NCBI RefSeq assembly: GCF_028826105.1
Contig: NZ_JAQGPL010000001.1
Coordinates: 4,366,501 to 4,430,500, forward strand
Direction: 5' to 3'
DNA from: Paenibacillus humicola
GTDB lineage: Bacteria > Bacillota > Bacilli > Paenibacillales > Paenibacillaceae
DNA: 64,000 nt
Of the stretch, positions 1 to 13,800 are shown in pieces; position 1 is the first letter of the stretch, and the number at the start of each line of letters is the position of its first letter. The notes beneath the pieces are model-generated. The model worked only from the letters and a program-made list of their open reading frames with translations, did no database searches and had not been told where the DNA came from. The position numbers and the translations under genes are program-made.

Positions 1-1016
1 GTCAAGCCGAGCGCCAAGCCTGCGGCGATCGCCGAGGCCGTCGTGCAGCCGGTGCCGTGCGTATGCCGCGTGATGAGCCGATCAGCTTGCAGCAAAATCG
101 GCTCCGCCGCCGGATCGGAGGCGCCGACGAGTATGTCGGTCGACTGCGGAGAGAGTCCCGTTCCGGACTCGGTTTCCTCAAGCAGATGCCCGCCCTTCAG
201 CAGCACCCAGCGGGAACCGAACTGCAGCAGCTCGCGCGCGGCCCGGATCATATCCCCCATCGTGCGAATCGAATCCTCCGGAAGACCGAGCAGCTCGCAC
301 GCCTCCGGGATGTTCGGCGTGACGACCTCGGCGAGAGGGAGCAGCGTGCCGCGCATCGACGATAAGGCTTCCCTGCGCAGCAGCGCCGAGCCGTCCTTGG
401 CGTGCAGAACAGGATCGACGACAACATGCCGGATGCCGTAATCGGCGATAACCTCGGCCACCGTCTCAACGATGTCCGGCGAGCACAGCATCCCGGTTTT
501 TAGCGCATGCGCGCCAATATCGCCGAGCACCGCATCGAGCTGAGCCCGCACCGCTTCACGCGGGAGCGCGTACACGGCCTGCACGCCCAGGCTGTTCTGC
601 GCCGTCACTGCCGTAATGGCGCTCATGCCGAACACGCCGAGCGCCTGAAACGTCTTAAGGTCGGCCTGGATACCGGCGCCGCCGCCCGAATCGGAGCCCG
701 CGACCGTCAGCGCGCGGGGCGGAAACGCCCGGCTGGGGCCGGCGGGTCCCTGTCCGACGACTGTGCCGGGCTGGGCGAATGCGCCGGGTTGGGCGGCTGT
801 GCCAGTTTGGGCAGCCGAGCCGATCTGGGCGGATGTGCCGGGCTGGACGGCTGCGCCGATTTGGGCGGATGCGCCGGGCTGGGCGGCTGTGCCGGTTTGG
901 GCGGATGCGCCGGGCTGGACGTCCGCGCCGGCCGCGCCCGGCATGCCGGTTACGTCATACGTCCGCTGCGCTCCGCCGCTTGCCCCGTTATCGCTGGAGC
1001 CGTTTCGTCCGTTCAT
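1..1016 (-). CDS. thiD: ThiD, HMP/HMP-P kinase, with repeat-rich N-terminal extension (3' end cut by window)
   Basis: Phosphorylates hydroxymethylpyrimidine and its monophosphate for thiamine synthesis. The kinase domain starts near residue 101 with LTVAGSDSGGGAGIQADLK and runs through VVVDPVLHAKDG, VTPNIPEACELLG and KGGHL to HGTGCTTASAIAAG, all typical of ThiD; the last residues lie outside the window. The ATG at 1016 overlaps the thiO stop as ATGA, which supports translational coupling and this start. Odd: about 100 residues precede the kinase domain, and residues 32-85 are nine hexapeptides of the type (A/S)AQ(P/T/I)G(A/T), encoded by an 18-bp tandem array. ThiD normally has no such extension. 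The catalytic function is secure; whether the extension is retained in the mature protein is unknown. Confidence 0.93.
   Translation of the reverse strand, partial: MNGRNGSSDNGASGGAQRTYDVTGMPGAAGADVQPGASAQTGTAAQPGASAQIGAAVQPGTSAQIGSAAQTGTAAQPGAFAQPGTVVGQGPAGPSRAFPPRALTVAGSDSGGGAGIQADLKTFQALGVFGMSAITAVTAQNSLGVQAVYALPREAVRAQLDAVLGDIGAHALKTGMLCSPDIVETVAEVIADYGIRHVVVDPVLHAKDGSALLRREALSSMRGTLLPLAEVVTPNIPEACELLGLPEDSIRTMGDMIRAARELLQFGSRWVLLKGGHLLEETESGTGLSPQSTDILVGASDPAAEPILLQADRLITRHTHGTGCTTASAIAAGLALGL
764..925 (-). repeat. 18-bp tandem array inside thiD (hexapeptide repeat)
   Basis: On the plus strand a TGGGC/TGGAC marker recurs at 772, 790, 808, 826, 844, 862, 880, 898 and 916, an exact 18-bp period over nine units. 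Read on the minus strand in the thiD frame it encodes A/S-A-Q-x-G-A/T hexapeptides. The third positions vary while the frame stays open, so it behaves as coding minisatellite rather than damage. Confidence 0.9.
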
Positions 1017-2152
1017 AACGACGCGATCCCCGCCGTCTGCGCAAACCGGTCCGGCGCAAACGCCGCCGAACGTGCCGCCGAAGCTTTGCCTTCCAATATA
1101 TCCGCCGCAAGCGCCGCCGTGGCTGGACTGAGCAAGATGCCGTTCCGGTAATGTCCCGCCGCCATCACGATTTCCGGCCGCCCCGGTACGGGACCGATCA
1201 AGGGCCAGCCGTCGCGCGTTGCGGGACGAAGTCCAGCCCAGCTGAGCGACGGCTGTCTTCCCTCCAGAAACGGAAACAGCCGCGGCCCCCAGCGGACGAG
1301 CCGGCCAATGCCGCGCTCCGTGACGGACGCGTCGTAGCCGGCCACATCTTCGGATGCGCCGCATACGAGCGCGCCGTCCATTTTGCCGACCCAATACGCC
1401 TGACTGGAAAAGACCATGTGGCGGACGCCGCCGAACGGCACGTCGAAGGAGCAGATTTGCCCGCGAATCGGATGTACCGGAACCGGAAATCCGAGCGTTT
1501 CCGCGTACTGGCAGGCCCACGCGCCCGCGCAGATAAGCAGGCTGTCGCCTTCGACGACGCCGTAGGCGCCTGTCGTTACGGCAACGCCGCCGGCGCTTCC
1601 CGGATCCGTCAGGTCAATCGTCCCCGCACCGCCAAGCAGCCGGACGCCGAGCTTCCGGCAAGCTTCTGCGAGAGCGACGACCAGCTTCGGCGCATGGACA
1701 TGACTCTCGCCCGGGCAATAAAGCGCCGCAGCCGCCTGCTTGGAGAGCAGCGGCTCGAGCTGCCGCAGCCGTTCGCCCGCCACCAGCTCCGCTTCCGCGC
1801 CGTGCTCCCGCTGCCAGGCGAGCCGGGTTTGCAGCGGGAGCACGTCCGCTTCGTGCATCGCGACCGTCAGGCTGCCCGTATGCAGCAGCTCGACGCGTTT
1901 GCCTGACGCTTCCTCGACGCGGCGGATCCAGTCGGGATAACGTCTCAGACTATCCAGACACAAGTGAAAAAAAGGATCCGGCTGCTCGGGATTTTCCGTA
2001 TACGGCGCCAGCATCCCGGCCGCCGCGCCCGACGCCTGCCCGCCGAACGCGCCGGGCTCCACGACCGTGACGCGCTTGCCCCGGCTCGCGGCCTCGAACG
2101 CGCAGCTCAGCCCGATAATGCCGCCGCCCAAAATAACGACCGAAGCTGGCAT
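1013..2152 (-). CDS. thiO: ThiO, glycine oxidase
   Basis: FAD-dependent oxidase converting glycine to the imine (dehydroglycine) used by ThiG in thiazole formation, the aerobic route of Bacilli. The protein has 379 residues, the usual length. It starts with the Rossmann FAD motif VVILGGGIIGLS (G9, G11, G14) and has the later LICAGAW and GLRPATRDGWPLIGP segments of the D-amino-acid-oxidase/ThiO family. Its ATG at 2152 lies 3 nt after the thiG stop, with an AAGGGG site 10 nt upstream. Its stop overlaps the thiD start by 4 nt. It is part of the TPP-controlled operon. Confidence 0.93.
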   Translation of the reverse strand: MPASVVILGGGIIGLSCAFEAASRGKRVTVVEPGAFGGQASGAAAGMLAPYTENPEQPDPFFHLCLDSLRRYPDWIRRVEEASGKRVELLHTGSLTVAMHEADVLPLQTRLAWQREHGAEAELVAGERLRQLEPLLSKQAAAALYCPGESHVHAPKLVVALAEACRKLGVRLLGGAGTIDLTDPGSAGGVAVTTGAYGVVEGDSLLICAGAWACQYAETLGFPVPVHPIRGQICSFDVPFGGVRHMVFSSQAYWVGKMDGALVCGASEDVAGYDASVTERGIGRLVRWGPRLFPFLEGRQPSLSWAGLRPATRDGWPLIGPVPGRPEIVMAAGHYRNGILLSPATAALAADILEGKASAARSAAFAPDRFAQTAGIASL

Positions 2153-2155
2153 GGC

Positions 2156-3049
2156 TCAGACGCCCCTTTCGGCTGCGGCAGCGGGCAGACCTGCTCCGGC
2201 TGCCGGCGCCGCACCGGCGTAAGCCGGGTTGTCTTTTGTCCCGGCAGCCTGAATCGTCGGCTTGGATACGCCCTCTTCCATGCTGCTGGCGGAGGCGTAC
2301 CGCTTCTTTGGAATGCGCCCGGCCAGGTACGCCAAGCGGCCGGCTTCGACCGCCATCCGCATCGCAGCCGCCATTGCGGCCGGGTCCTGCGCCTTGGCGA
2401 CCGGCGTATTGACGAGAATGCCGCTCGCTCCGAGCTCCAGCGCCTGGACGACGTCAACCGCGGATCCGATGCCCGCGTCGACAATGATCGGCACGCCGGC
2501 TTCCTCGGCGATCAGCCCGATGTTGTACGGGTTCAGGATGCCGAGCCCCGTGCCGATCGGCGCGCCGCCCGGCATAACCGCGGACGCTCCGGCTTCCTCC
2601 AGCCTTTTGCACAAAATCGGATCGTCCGACGTATACGGCAGAACGGTAAAGCCTTCTTTGACGAGGCGTTCCGTCGCCTTTAACGTCTCGACCGGGTCCG
2701 GCAGCAGCGTCCGCGAATTGGCACTGATTTCCACTTTAATCCAGCTGCCGAGCCCGGCCGCTCGCGCCAGCATGGCGATCCGCACCGCTTCGTCGGCGTT
2801 CGCCGCCCCCGACGTATTCGGCAAATAGGTCAGCTCCCGGTCCGCAAAATGCTGCAAAACCGAGTCGTCCTCCACTTCGTCCAGGTTAACCCTGCGGACC
2901 GCGAAGGTCACGACCTCCGAGCCGGACGCGGCCAGCGCCTGCTGCAGCACGGCCGGGCTCGGAAACCGGCCCGTTCCGAGAAACAAACGGGACAACAGGC
3001 GCTTGCCCCCTATGACAAGCGGGTCGCCAGGTCTTTTCCAATCGGTCAT
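2156..3049 (-). CDS. thiG: ThiG, thiazole synthase
   Basis: Condenses 1-deoxyxylulose-5-phosphate, dehydroglycine and ThiS-thiocarboxylate into thiazole phosphate. Seen: LFLGTGRFPS, Schiff-base lysine K105 in WIKVEI, LPYTSDDPILCKRL, AVMPGGAPIGTGLG and IVDAGIGSA. Two ATGs are possible. The one at 3058 forms ATGA with the thiS stop but sits directly on the GGAGGAGG ribosome site; the one at 3049 has that site at proper spacing (9 nt), so I chose 3049. The protein has 297 residues, about 40 more than usual; the excess is a C-terminal Ala/Gly/Pro-rich tail after the barrel. The gene is coupled to thiES upstream and thiO downstream. Confidence 0.93.
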   Translation of the reverse strand: MTDWKRPGDPLVIGGKRLLSRLFLGTGRFPSPAVLQQALAASGSEVVTFAVRRVNLDEVEDDSVLQHFADRELTYLPNTSGAANADEAVRIAMLARAAGLGSWIKVEISANSRTLLPDPVETLKATERLVKEGFTVLPYTSDDPILCKRLEEAGASAVMPGGAPIGTGLGILNPYNIGLIAEEAGVPIIVDAGIGSAVDVVQALELGASGILVNTPVAKAQDPAAMAAAMRMAVEAGRLAYLAGRIPKKRYASASSMEEGVSKPTIQAAGTKDNPAYAGAAPAAGAGLPAAAAERGV

Positions 3050-3054
3050 GTTCG

Positions 3055-3905
3055 TCATCCTCCTCCGACAAAATGCACCAGCTCCAGCGCCGCGCCTTCT
3101 TCGATTTTCGTCGTCTCCCAGGCTTCCCTGGCGACGATCGCTCCGTTCATTTCCACGACGATTCGTTTGCCCGCAAGTCCGAGCTGCCCGATCATTTCGG
3201 CTACGCTTCGCGAAGTCGTGCGTTCCGGACGGCCGTTCAGCCGAACCTCGATGGCGGCAGCCGGTGCCGCTTCCGTCTGCTTCGCCCGGATTTTGTGCAA
3301 AAAAGCGCGGCATGTACCGGCGGCATCCTCGCTGCCGACCACGGCCGAAACGGCGCAAATCCGGCGCGCGCCCGCCTCCAGGACGTCATCGACATTGTCC
3401 AGCGTAATGCCGCCGATGGCGACGAACGGTATGGCGACCTGCCCGGCCGCTTCCTTGACGTATGACGTCGTGACCGCCTTCCGGCCGGGCTTCGTCCCGG
3501 TCGGGTAGACCGGACCGACGCCGATATAATCGGCCCCGGCCGCTTGCGCTTCCAGCGCCTGCCCGATGCTGTGCGTTGAGATGCCGATGATTTTGCCCGG
3601 ACCGAGGATGCTCCTTGCTTCGGCCAGCGGCAAATCCTCCTGCCCCAGATGGACGCCGTCGGCTTCCACGGCCAGCGCGATATCGATATGATCATTCACG
3701 ATAAGCGGCACGCCGTACCGGCGCGTCAGCTCCCGCAGCGCATAAGCCTGGGCCAGCAGTTCGCGCTTCGGCGCGTCCTTCGAACGCAGCTGCACAACAT
3801 CCGCTCCGCCGAGCAGCGCCTGCTCCATCACGTCCGTCACCGGACGGCCGGGATGATAATTTTCACCGGTGATGACGTACAGCTGAAAATCTTTCCAGTC
3901 CCTTT

Positions 3906-3909
<4 letters not shown>
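3055..3909 (-). CDS. ThiE-ThiS fusion (thiamine-phosphate synthase + sulfur carrier)
   Basis: One uninterrupted 284-residue protein. Residues 1-209 are ThiE: LYVITGENYHPG, VVQLRSKD, PLIVNDHIDIAL, GVHLGQEDLP, YIGVGPVYPTGTK and PFVAIGGI; this domain joins HMP-PP and thiazole phosphate. After a short linker rich in Ala, residues 220-284 are ThiS: EVRLNGRPE through VVEMNGAIVAREAWETT to a C-terminal VGGG, leaving the Gly-Gly tail free for adenylation by ThiF and thiocarboxylation. The start is TTG at 3909 (AAGGAG 9 nt upstream), overlapping the thiF stop as TTGA. The stop lies just before thiG, its partner. The fusion puts the sulfur carrier and the coupling enzyme on one chain; no stop or frameshift separates them. 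Confidence 0.92.
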
Positions 3910-7503
<3,594 letters not shown>

Positions 7504-7574
7504 TCAAGGTATTCAGGCTTAGCAGGCAATATCCGTTTGCCTCATGTCTTCGCCGAATGCCTTTCGTCGCACAC

Positions 7575-7672
7575 GTTCCCACTTTCCTACGCTGGCATAA
7601 CCCAGATCAGGTTCAAAGGGACCAAAGCGGTCAAGCGCTTTATCTCAGCCCGTGCGGGCGCCCCTAGTGGAT
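7575..7672 (-). ncRNA. TPP (THI-box) riboswitch
   Basis: The minus strand carries the conserved THI-element blocks in order: ACTAGGGGCGC, GGGCTGAGA, CCCTTTGAACCTGATC, TGGGTTATGCCAGCG and TAGGAAAGTGG. The gene downstream is thiC, a classic target. When TPP binds, the attenuator at 7424-7455 is expected to form and stop transcription of the whole operon. The 7252-7823 gap contains this aptamer, the attenuator and the promoter; no further gene is seen in it. Confidence 0.96.
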
Positions 7673-7683
7673 TTCCTGGTACG

Positions 7684-7712
7684 ACTATACCGCTGGCGGA
7701 AACGATTGTCAA
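7684..7712 (-). promoter_or_regulatory. Sigma-A promoter of the thi operon
   Basis: On the minus strand, TTGACA (7712-7707) and TATAGT (7689-7684) are separated by exactly 17 nt. This is a perfect -35 and a 5/6 -10, ending about 12 nt before the riboswitch aptamer begins. Confidence 0.88.
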
Positions 7713-7823
7713 GAATTGTTCGGGATCTTGTGCAGTCTAGCGGACCCTAGCTGCGCGCCAGCCGATTGGCGGACGCTCTTCTCAAGACGGGACGGACACC
7801 GCAGTACATGCCGCAAAGCCCCG

Positions 7824-10800
7824 CTACTGCCTGCGATGCACGCCGACCGTTTCCAGGACGTTGCCATCCAGCGTAACGGTCACGCTGTCCGTTTTAACCG
7901 TACCGTTCGTATAGGTCGCCTTGAACACAAAGGTTAGCGGACCGTCCGGCAGGTCGATGTAGCTTTCCTCCCACATTTCTCCGGTCCATGCGGTTTGTGC
8001 CGGGCTGCCGGTCTTCAGACCGACGGTCGTTCCGTTCATCGTGACTTCCACGCGCTCGGTCATCGTAGCCGTGCCGGTCTCCGTGGTTTTCGCAGCCAAT
8101 ACGAACTTCTCGCCGGCCCAAAAAACGTTGTACCCGCGCGGGCTGTCCTCGCTGCCGCTTGCCTGTTTGTTGTACTGCTTTCGGCGCTCATCCCACAAAA
8201 CGGTATGCTTCACTTGTCCGGTCACGGACAGCGGCAGCACAGACAGCGTCTTTTCGACGATAACCGGCGCGGCTTTACCGTCCGAAACGGTCAGCTTCAG
8301 CCGATAATTGCCGGCCTTCACGCCGTTCAACACCGGGCCTGTTTTCCCGTATGGCGGCATGAGATTGTCACCGAAGGTCTGTACTTCACCGTCGGGGCCG
8401 GTCATCGTCATCTGCACGGCAAGCTTGTCGTTGTCCGGATCTTCGACCGCAAGACTGACCGCAACCGTATCGCCCTCGTAAACCGGCTTAGGCGCCCAGT
8501 CAAAATCGGCGGCCGGGGGCCGATTCGTTTCAATATAGAAAAACTTCGCCGGGCTCCAGTCGCTCCAATCGTAGCCGTCGTAGCTTCTGACCTGCACATA
8601 CAGATTGACATGCTCCGGCAAATCGGAGACGGAAGCCCAAGAGACGGCATTGCCGGATTGAATGCCGGAGTCCTGCTCCAAATATCCGCCATAGCGGTAA
8701 ATTTTAATCTGGTATTTAGTCTCCGGATCGGAATCCGCGTCGCCGTACGTCCACCGGAATGTCGGCCGCAGAACCGTTAGCTTGGACGGGTTGTTTGAGT
8801 CCGAACTGGCCGGGTCCGTAACGTTCGCAGCCGGAATTCGGTTCACGATTTTCACGGTTTGCACGGACTGGTCGACTTGGCCCAGATGATCCTCCACGAC
8901 CTGCCGGATTTGAAACGTACCCAAGCTGCTGAACGATTTGGTCCACGTCGTTCGAGCCGTGCTTTGCAGCGTTTCGGTGCCGCCGTTTACGTTCTTGATG
9001 TAATATTCGTGCGGTAAATTCTCGCGCCCGCCGTCCTCTTTGTCGCGGGCCGTTGAATTCATCGTCACATTAACCCCGCGGTACGTCGTGCCCGGTGTAA
9101 CCGTAAACCCCGCTTGCGGCGGGTCGTCAGGCGACGGAAGCGCGTTAACGGTGATGGACTTCTCCAGAAATGGACTCCACGCTTCGTACTCGTCCTTCAC
9201 GGCCATCCCCACAAGATAAGTCCCTTTTTCCGTTGGCGTCACCAGTTTCGTCTGCACCGTATCGCCGGACGGCGTAACGTAATAAAACCTTTTCTCCATA
9301 ATGCCCTTGGTCGCTTTATAATCGATTCCGGTGTTCTCCGTCGAGAAATTTGTTGAACTTAAGTAACGGTCCGGGTCGTGGCTGCGGTCGGTCCATTTGA
9401 TCGTATGATCCGGGTTAAGTCCAAGATCGTAATCGACGACCGGAGGCCGATGCACGATCAGGTTCCTCACCGCCACATTCGATTGCTGACGATAGCTGTT
9501 AAAGGTCATCGAAGGATACGGATAATCCGGGTTCGGATCGTCCTCGGTCTTCTCCGTAATTTGGTACACGCCCACTTTACCGATTTTCGTGACGGGAGCG
9601 TGGTATAGATTCCCCTCTAGCGGCGACGGACCGGATTTCCCGTCTCCGGCATCCAGGAATTTTTCGTCCGTTTTCGTGTACGTCCATTCCGTTTTATCCG
9701 AAATGAACGGGTCGTTTTCAAGGTCGCTGCTTGTCAAGGTATATACAACCGGCTGATCGACGATGGCGACGCCGTTAACATGGGACGACGAACTAAGATC
9801 GTCCAGGTTCGCAAAGCTCATAGCCAGAAATTCGGTTTCCGGCAGCTCCGCAAACGGCCCGAACTTCCCGCCGTCATAGGTCATATCCGTCAAATCGATA
9901 ACCGGAACATTGTTGACGCTGACTTTAATCCGGTGATCCAAATCGGAGACGGTGATGCCGTACGTTTGATGATCGGTAAACGGATATGGCACGGATTGCA
10001 GCACATACCGCTTGCCGCCGACTACTTTCGTCAACTGAATTTTTTCATGGTTCTGTTCGACACGATACATATTCGAGTTATCCTGGGCACCGAAGCTGAA
10101 GCCGGAGAACACATTGCCGGAAACGCTCCTATTCATCCGGATCGCGTACCGAAGCTGGATATTGTTCATCGAAGTCCCGCTCAATAATTGGTTCTGAGAC
10201 AAAAGCGAGTCCGAGCCATCCCTATTGTGGGAAGTATCGTTCGGTACAATGTAAATCCTGCGTTCATGCCCAGAGAGCGAGCCGGATGTATAGAAAAAGG
10301 TGACTTCCAGTTCCCCGTTATCCAGCACATTAATGTCAGCCACACCCTCTTTGGACCCTTTTTGTATTCCCGTGGCAAGTGTTGTAACGGCCCCTGTGTC
10401 CAAATTCATTCGCTTCACGGATACGCCAGTAAAATTGGGATCATACACCGTGTAATAAAAGTTATTCCCGTTATCTAGCGTGGATGAATAGACATTAAAA
10501 CTATCCGACCCGGTGCCGGCACTAGCCGCTTGATTAAACACTAAGCTTTGGAGCAGCGATAAACTGCCATCGTTTTGCAATCGATACTCCTTGATTGTCT
10601 GCCTCCCTGAAGTATCAATAGGTGTAGAGGAAAACAGCCGATTATCCACAGTCAAATTCATAAAATTCTCCCCAGAGGGCAAATGGCTGACTTTCTTGCC
10701 GGACGAAGCCTGATAAACGGTCACTGGACTGCTATATCTCTCAATAACATATTTCCCATCGCCGCTCGGGATTAAGGATTCGGGAGAAGAATAATAGCCC

Positions 10801-13800
10801 ACTTGAATTTCAGAAGTTTTTTCTTTGTAATCGCCTGCCCCATATTCGTTTTTATCTGTCACAGGGTTATAAATGATGTATCCGTAATCCTGTGAGCCCG
10901 TACCGTCGCGATAATAAAATGAATATTGTTTTAATTGATTGTCTGACACCGCATCATCTGAATTATAAGTTGCATCGTACTGTTGGTTCTGATAAATATT
11001 TGAACTATACAGCGTTTGAATGGATGTCGGTACTTCGCTATCCCATGCATACGTAAATTTCTTTTGGTAGTTGGGATAGGCTGCGTTCTCATCGAGAGCG
11101 AAAATGGCATCCCCGTATGGCAGCGGAACATAATGGGGAGAAGCACTATCATAATGCTTCATAACAGCCCCGTCATAAATTCTGCCGTTAATCCGCATGA
11201 CCGAGGACGACCGAATCGGTGTCCCTCCTGGCTTTATAAAGTCCGTAAACGTGTATTGATTGTACGTATCAAAGGTTTTACACTGTTGATCCATCCGGCA
11301 ACTTGGCGAACGGGTTTCGGTATAAACCATCTGGTTTAAATAATCAACATAGACCAATCCTTCACCGTAGGTCTCCCCGTTGTTATCATGTTTCGCCACT
11401 TCAACCGCATTGTCGCCGAAACCTCCAATCGTCGACGCCGGATCTTTCGTCCATCGGTAAACACGAAGGACCTGGCATCTATTCCCACAATAACTTGTGC
11501 CAATATAATAATTGTTGTTAAGTTTAGCGTAATAACCATGGTACTCATTGTTCGTTTGAATCATCGTTACATTACTCGATGACGGCCCGAGTGACAACGA
11601 ATAGCGATTCCTGTACGTTTGGGCCAGCGTAAGTGCGCCGCTGCTTGGATTTACCCCCCAGCTGGGCGGCTTCGATGCATTCCTGAAATCGCTGTTTGTC
11701 CATCCGCTTGCGGGATTCGTCAGTACGTTCGCCTTGAGCGGCACGGTCACAATCGGCTCAGGGGATTTGCTTTCCGACGAAACCTCAAACGATACGTTCG
11801 GACTGGTGTTGACCACATCGAAATCAAAATCTTTGCTGGCGTCTTTGCCCCAATCCTCTTTGACATAAACCGTCATTTTGTATTTACCGACTTTCGTCGG
11901 CGTCAGCGTAAAGTTTCGGCTGCCGTCGAGCGTCACATTGACCGCAGTCTCCTCGTCAAAATTGCCGTCGTTATCCGAATCCCGCCGATACGACACAACC
12001 GTTTTAACGATGTTGTCGCCGTCCGGACTGTACGAACGCTCCTGGAACGTTGTCGTCGCGCCGCGAATGGAGGGCGAGGCAAATTGAAGCACGGGGACGG
12101 GCGGCAGGTCCTCCAAAACCGTTAACGTCTGCTGCGCCGGTTGAAGCGATTTTAATCCGATACTGTCATACACATCCAGCTTGATGATCTCAGTACCCGG
12201 CGTCGTATAGACGTCCTTTTTGTTCGTCCATTCATCAAGGCTGTGATTAATGCTCCGGCCTGCCGGGCTGTAGCTCCGATCCGCCGTAACCGGCTCGGAA
12301 AGAGGCCGGCCTTCCACCACCTTCTCCGGCCCGTCGATGATGGGAACGGGGTTTGGCGGAAGAACGGTAATCGAGGCATACGCGGTAGCAACCGCGCCCC
12401 ATTGATCGTGCATTTGCGCTTTAATCAGGTGGTAGCCGATTCCATCCATTTTAATGCTTTCATAAGACAAATACGGATGCTGCGGGTACTTCGCTGGGAT
12501 TTGTTGCAGCCAGTCATCGCCGCTTCCGGCGAAATCAAAGCCGTCAAAGGTCCACGAATCGCCGTCCGGATCGTAAGGCGTCGGGATTGTGGGATTTTGG
12601 ATCACAACCAGACTCAACGTTTGTCCCTCGGCAGCGGTATCGACCGGTACCGTTTCGGCATTAGGATGCACCCACGCAATTTGAAATTGCGGAGGGCGAT
12701 TGGTCGTGGGCGACGTGACCTCCAACGGTTTCGGTCCGATCCAATTCGTCGTCCCGCAGCTTGTAACAATTCTCATATAAACATCATGCGTTCCGACTCC
12801 GATGACGGACGGATAGGTACTTCTCGTAAAAGAAGTCGCTGTCGTTTGCCCGTAAACATTAGGGCTTGTCCAAGAAAGACCGTTTCGTTCGATTTTGTAG
12901 TAGTGGTATTGGTAGGTACATCCTTGAAGCTGAAAATTTTTGGGCTGAAATTTAAATGGGTCCCGGAACGTGATGGTATTAGGCAGTACATCAAAATCGC
13001 CTGTAACGTCAGTTTGTGCCGGAGATTGACCGGGCGTAAACGTTCCGGACACATCGTTATTGGTTTCGTCCGATTCCGAAACGGCATTGGCGCTGTCCAC
13101 ATACAATTTAAACGTTTTGGAATTCGTATTCGGAAACGTGTACGAAAAAGGCAATTGGAGTGTTGCACCGCTCGCCGCACTGCTGAAGGTTTGAAGCTTT
13201 ACGACGGTCCCCCGTTCATCCGTCACTTTGACATTAAATGGTGTGTTAATATTCGTCCCGTTGTTGGTAAAGGTGCCCGTAAAGGATGTCGGCTGCCCGA
13301 CTTGAATGGCTGACGAAGACGAAATATTCGTCGCTTCCAAATCGGGTTTATCGGTTTGAGCCTGTTTTTTCGTATAATACAGGTTCAAATAATATTTGTC
13401 GTAAGTACCGTCATAGGTAAAGATAGGCGGACTTCCGGTTGTTAAAGTGACGCCCGAGGTCGGAGGACTGACAGTGCTTTTTTTGTAGCCCGCATAGGTG
13501 TAAGCAGCATCAGTCGCTGGCGTAATGCTTACGGGTGAGCCTTGTTGCATATCCCTACTTTGATCCGTAAAGCTGCTATCGATGTTTGCCCCATCAGTTG
13601 TATAATGGTGAACCTCCAGCTTTCCGTCTAACTGGAATTCAATGAGAATCGGAATAAAATAACGGTAAATTAACGTTGAAGGTGTACAAGTTGTTGGACA
13701 ATAGTTACTACCAGGCGCATTCATATTAAAAACTTGCTTAGTAGGATAATCTAACAGGGCATCAACCGAAGCAGTAAAACTAATAGTTGATGACCCGATT

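Noticed and set aside
507..1151. Plus-strand frame rich in Gly-Cys-Ala-Gly-Leu repeats
   Set aside because: Antisense shadow of the thiD repeat array; the minus-strand ThiD reading is unambiguous.
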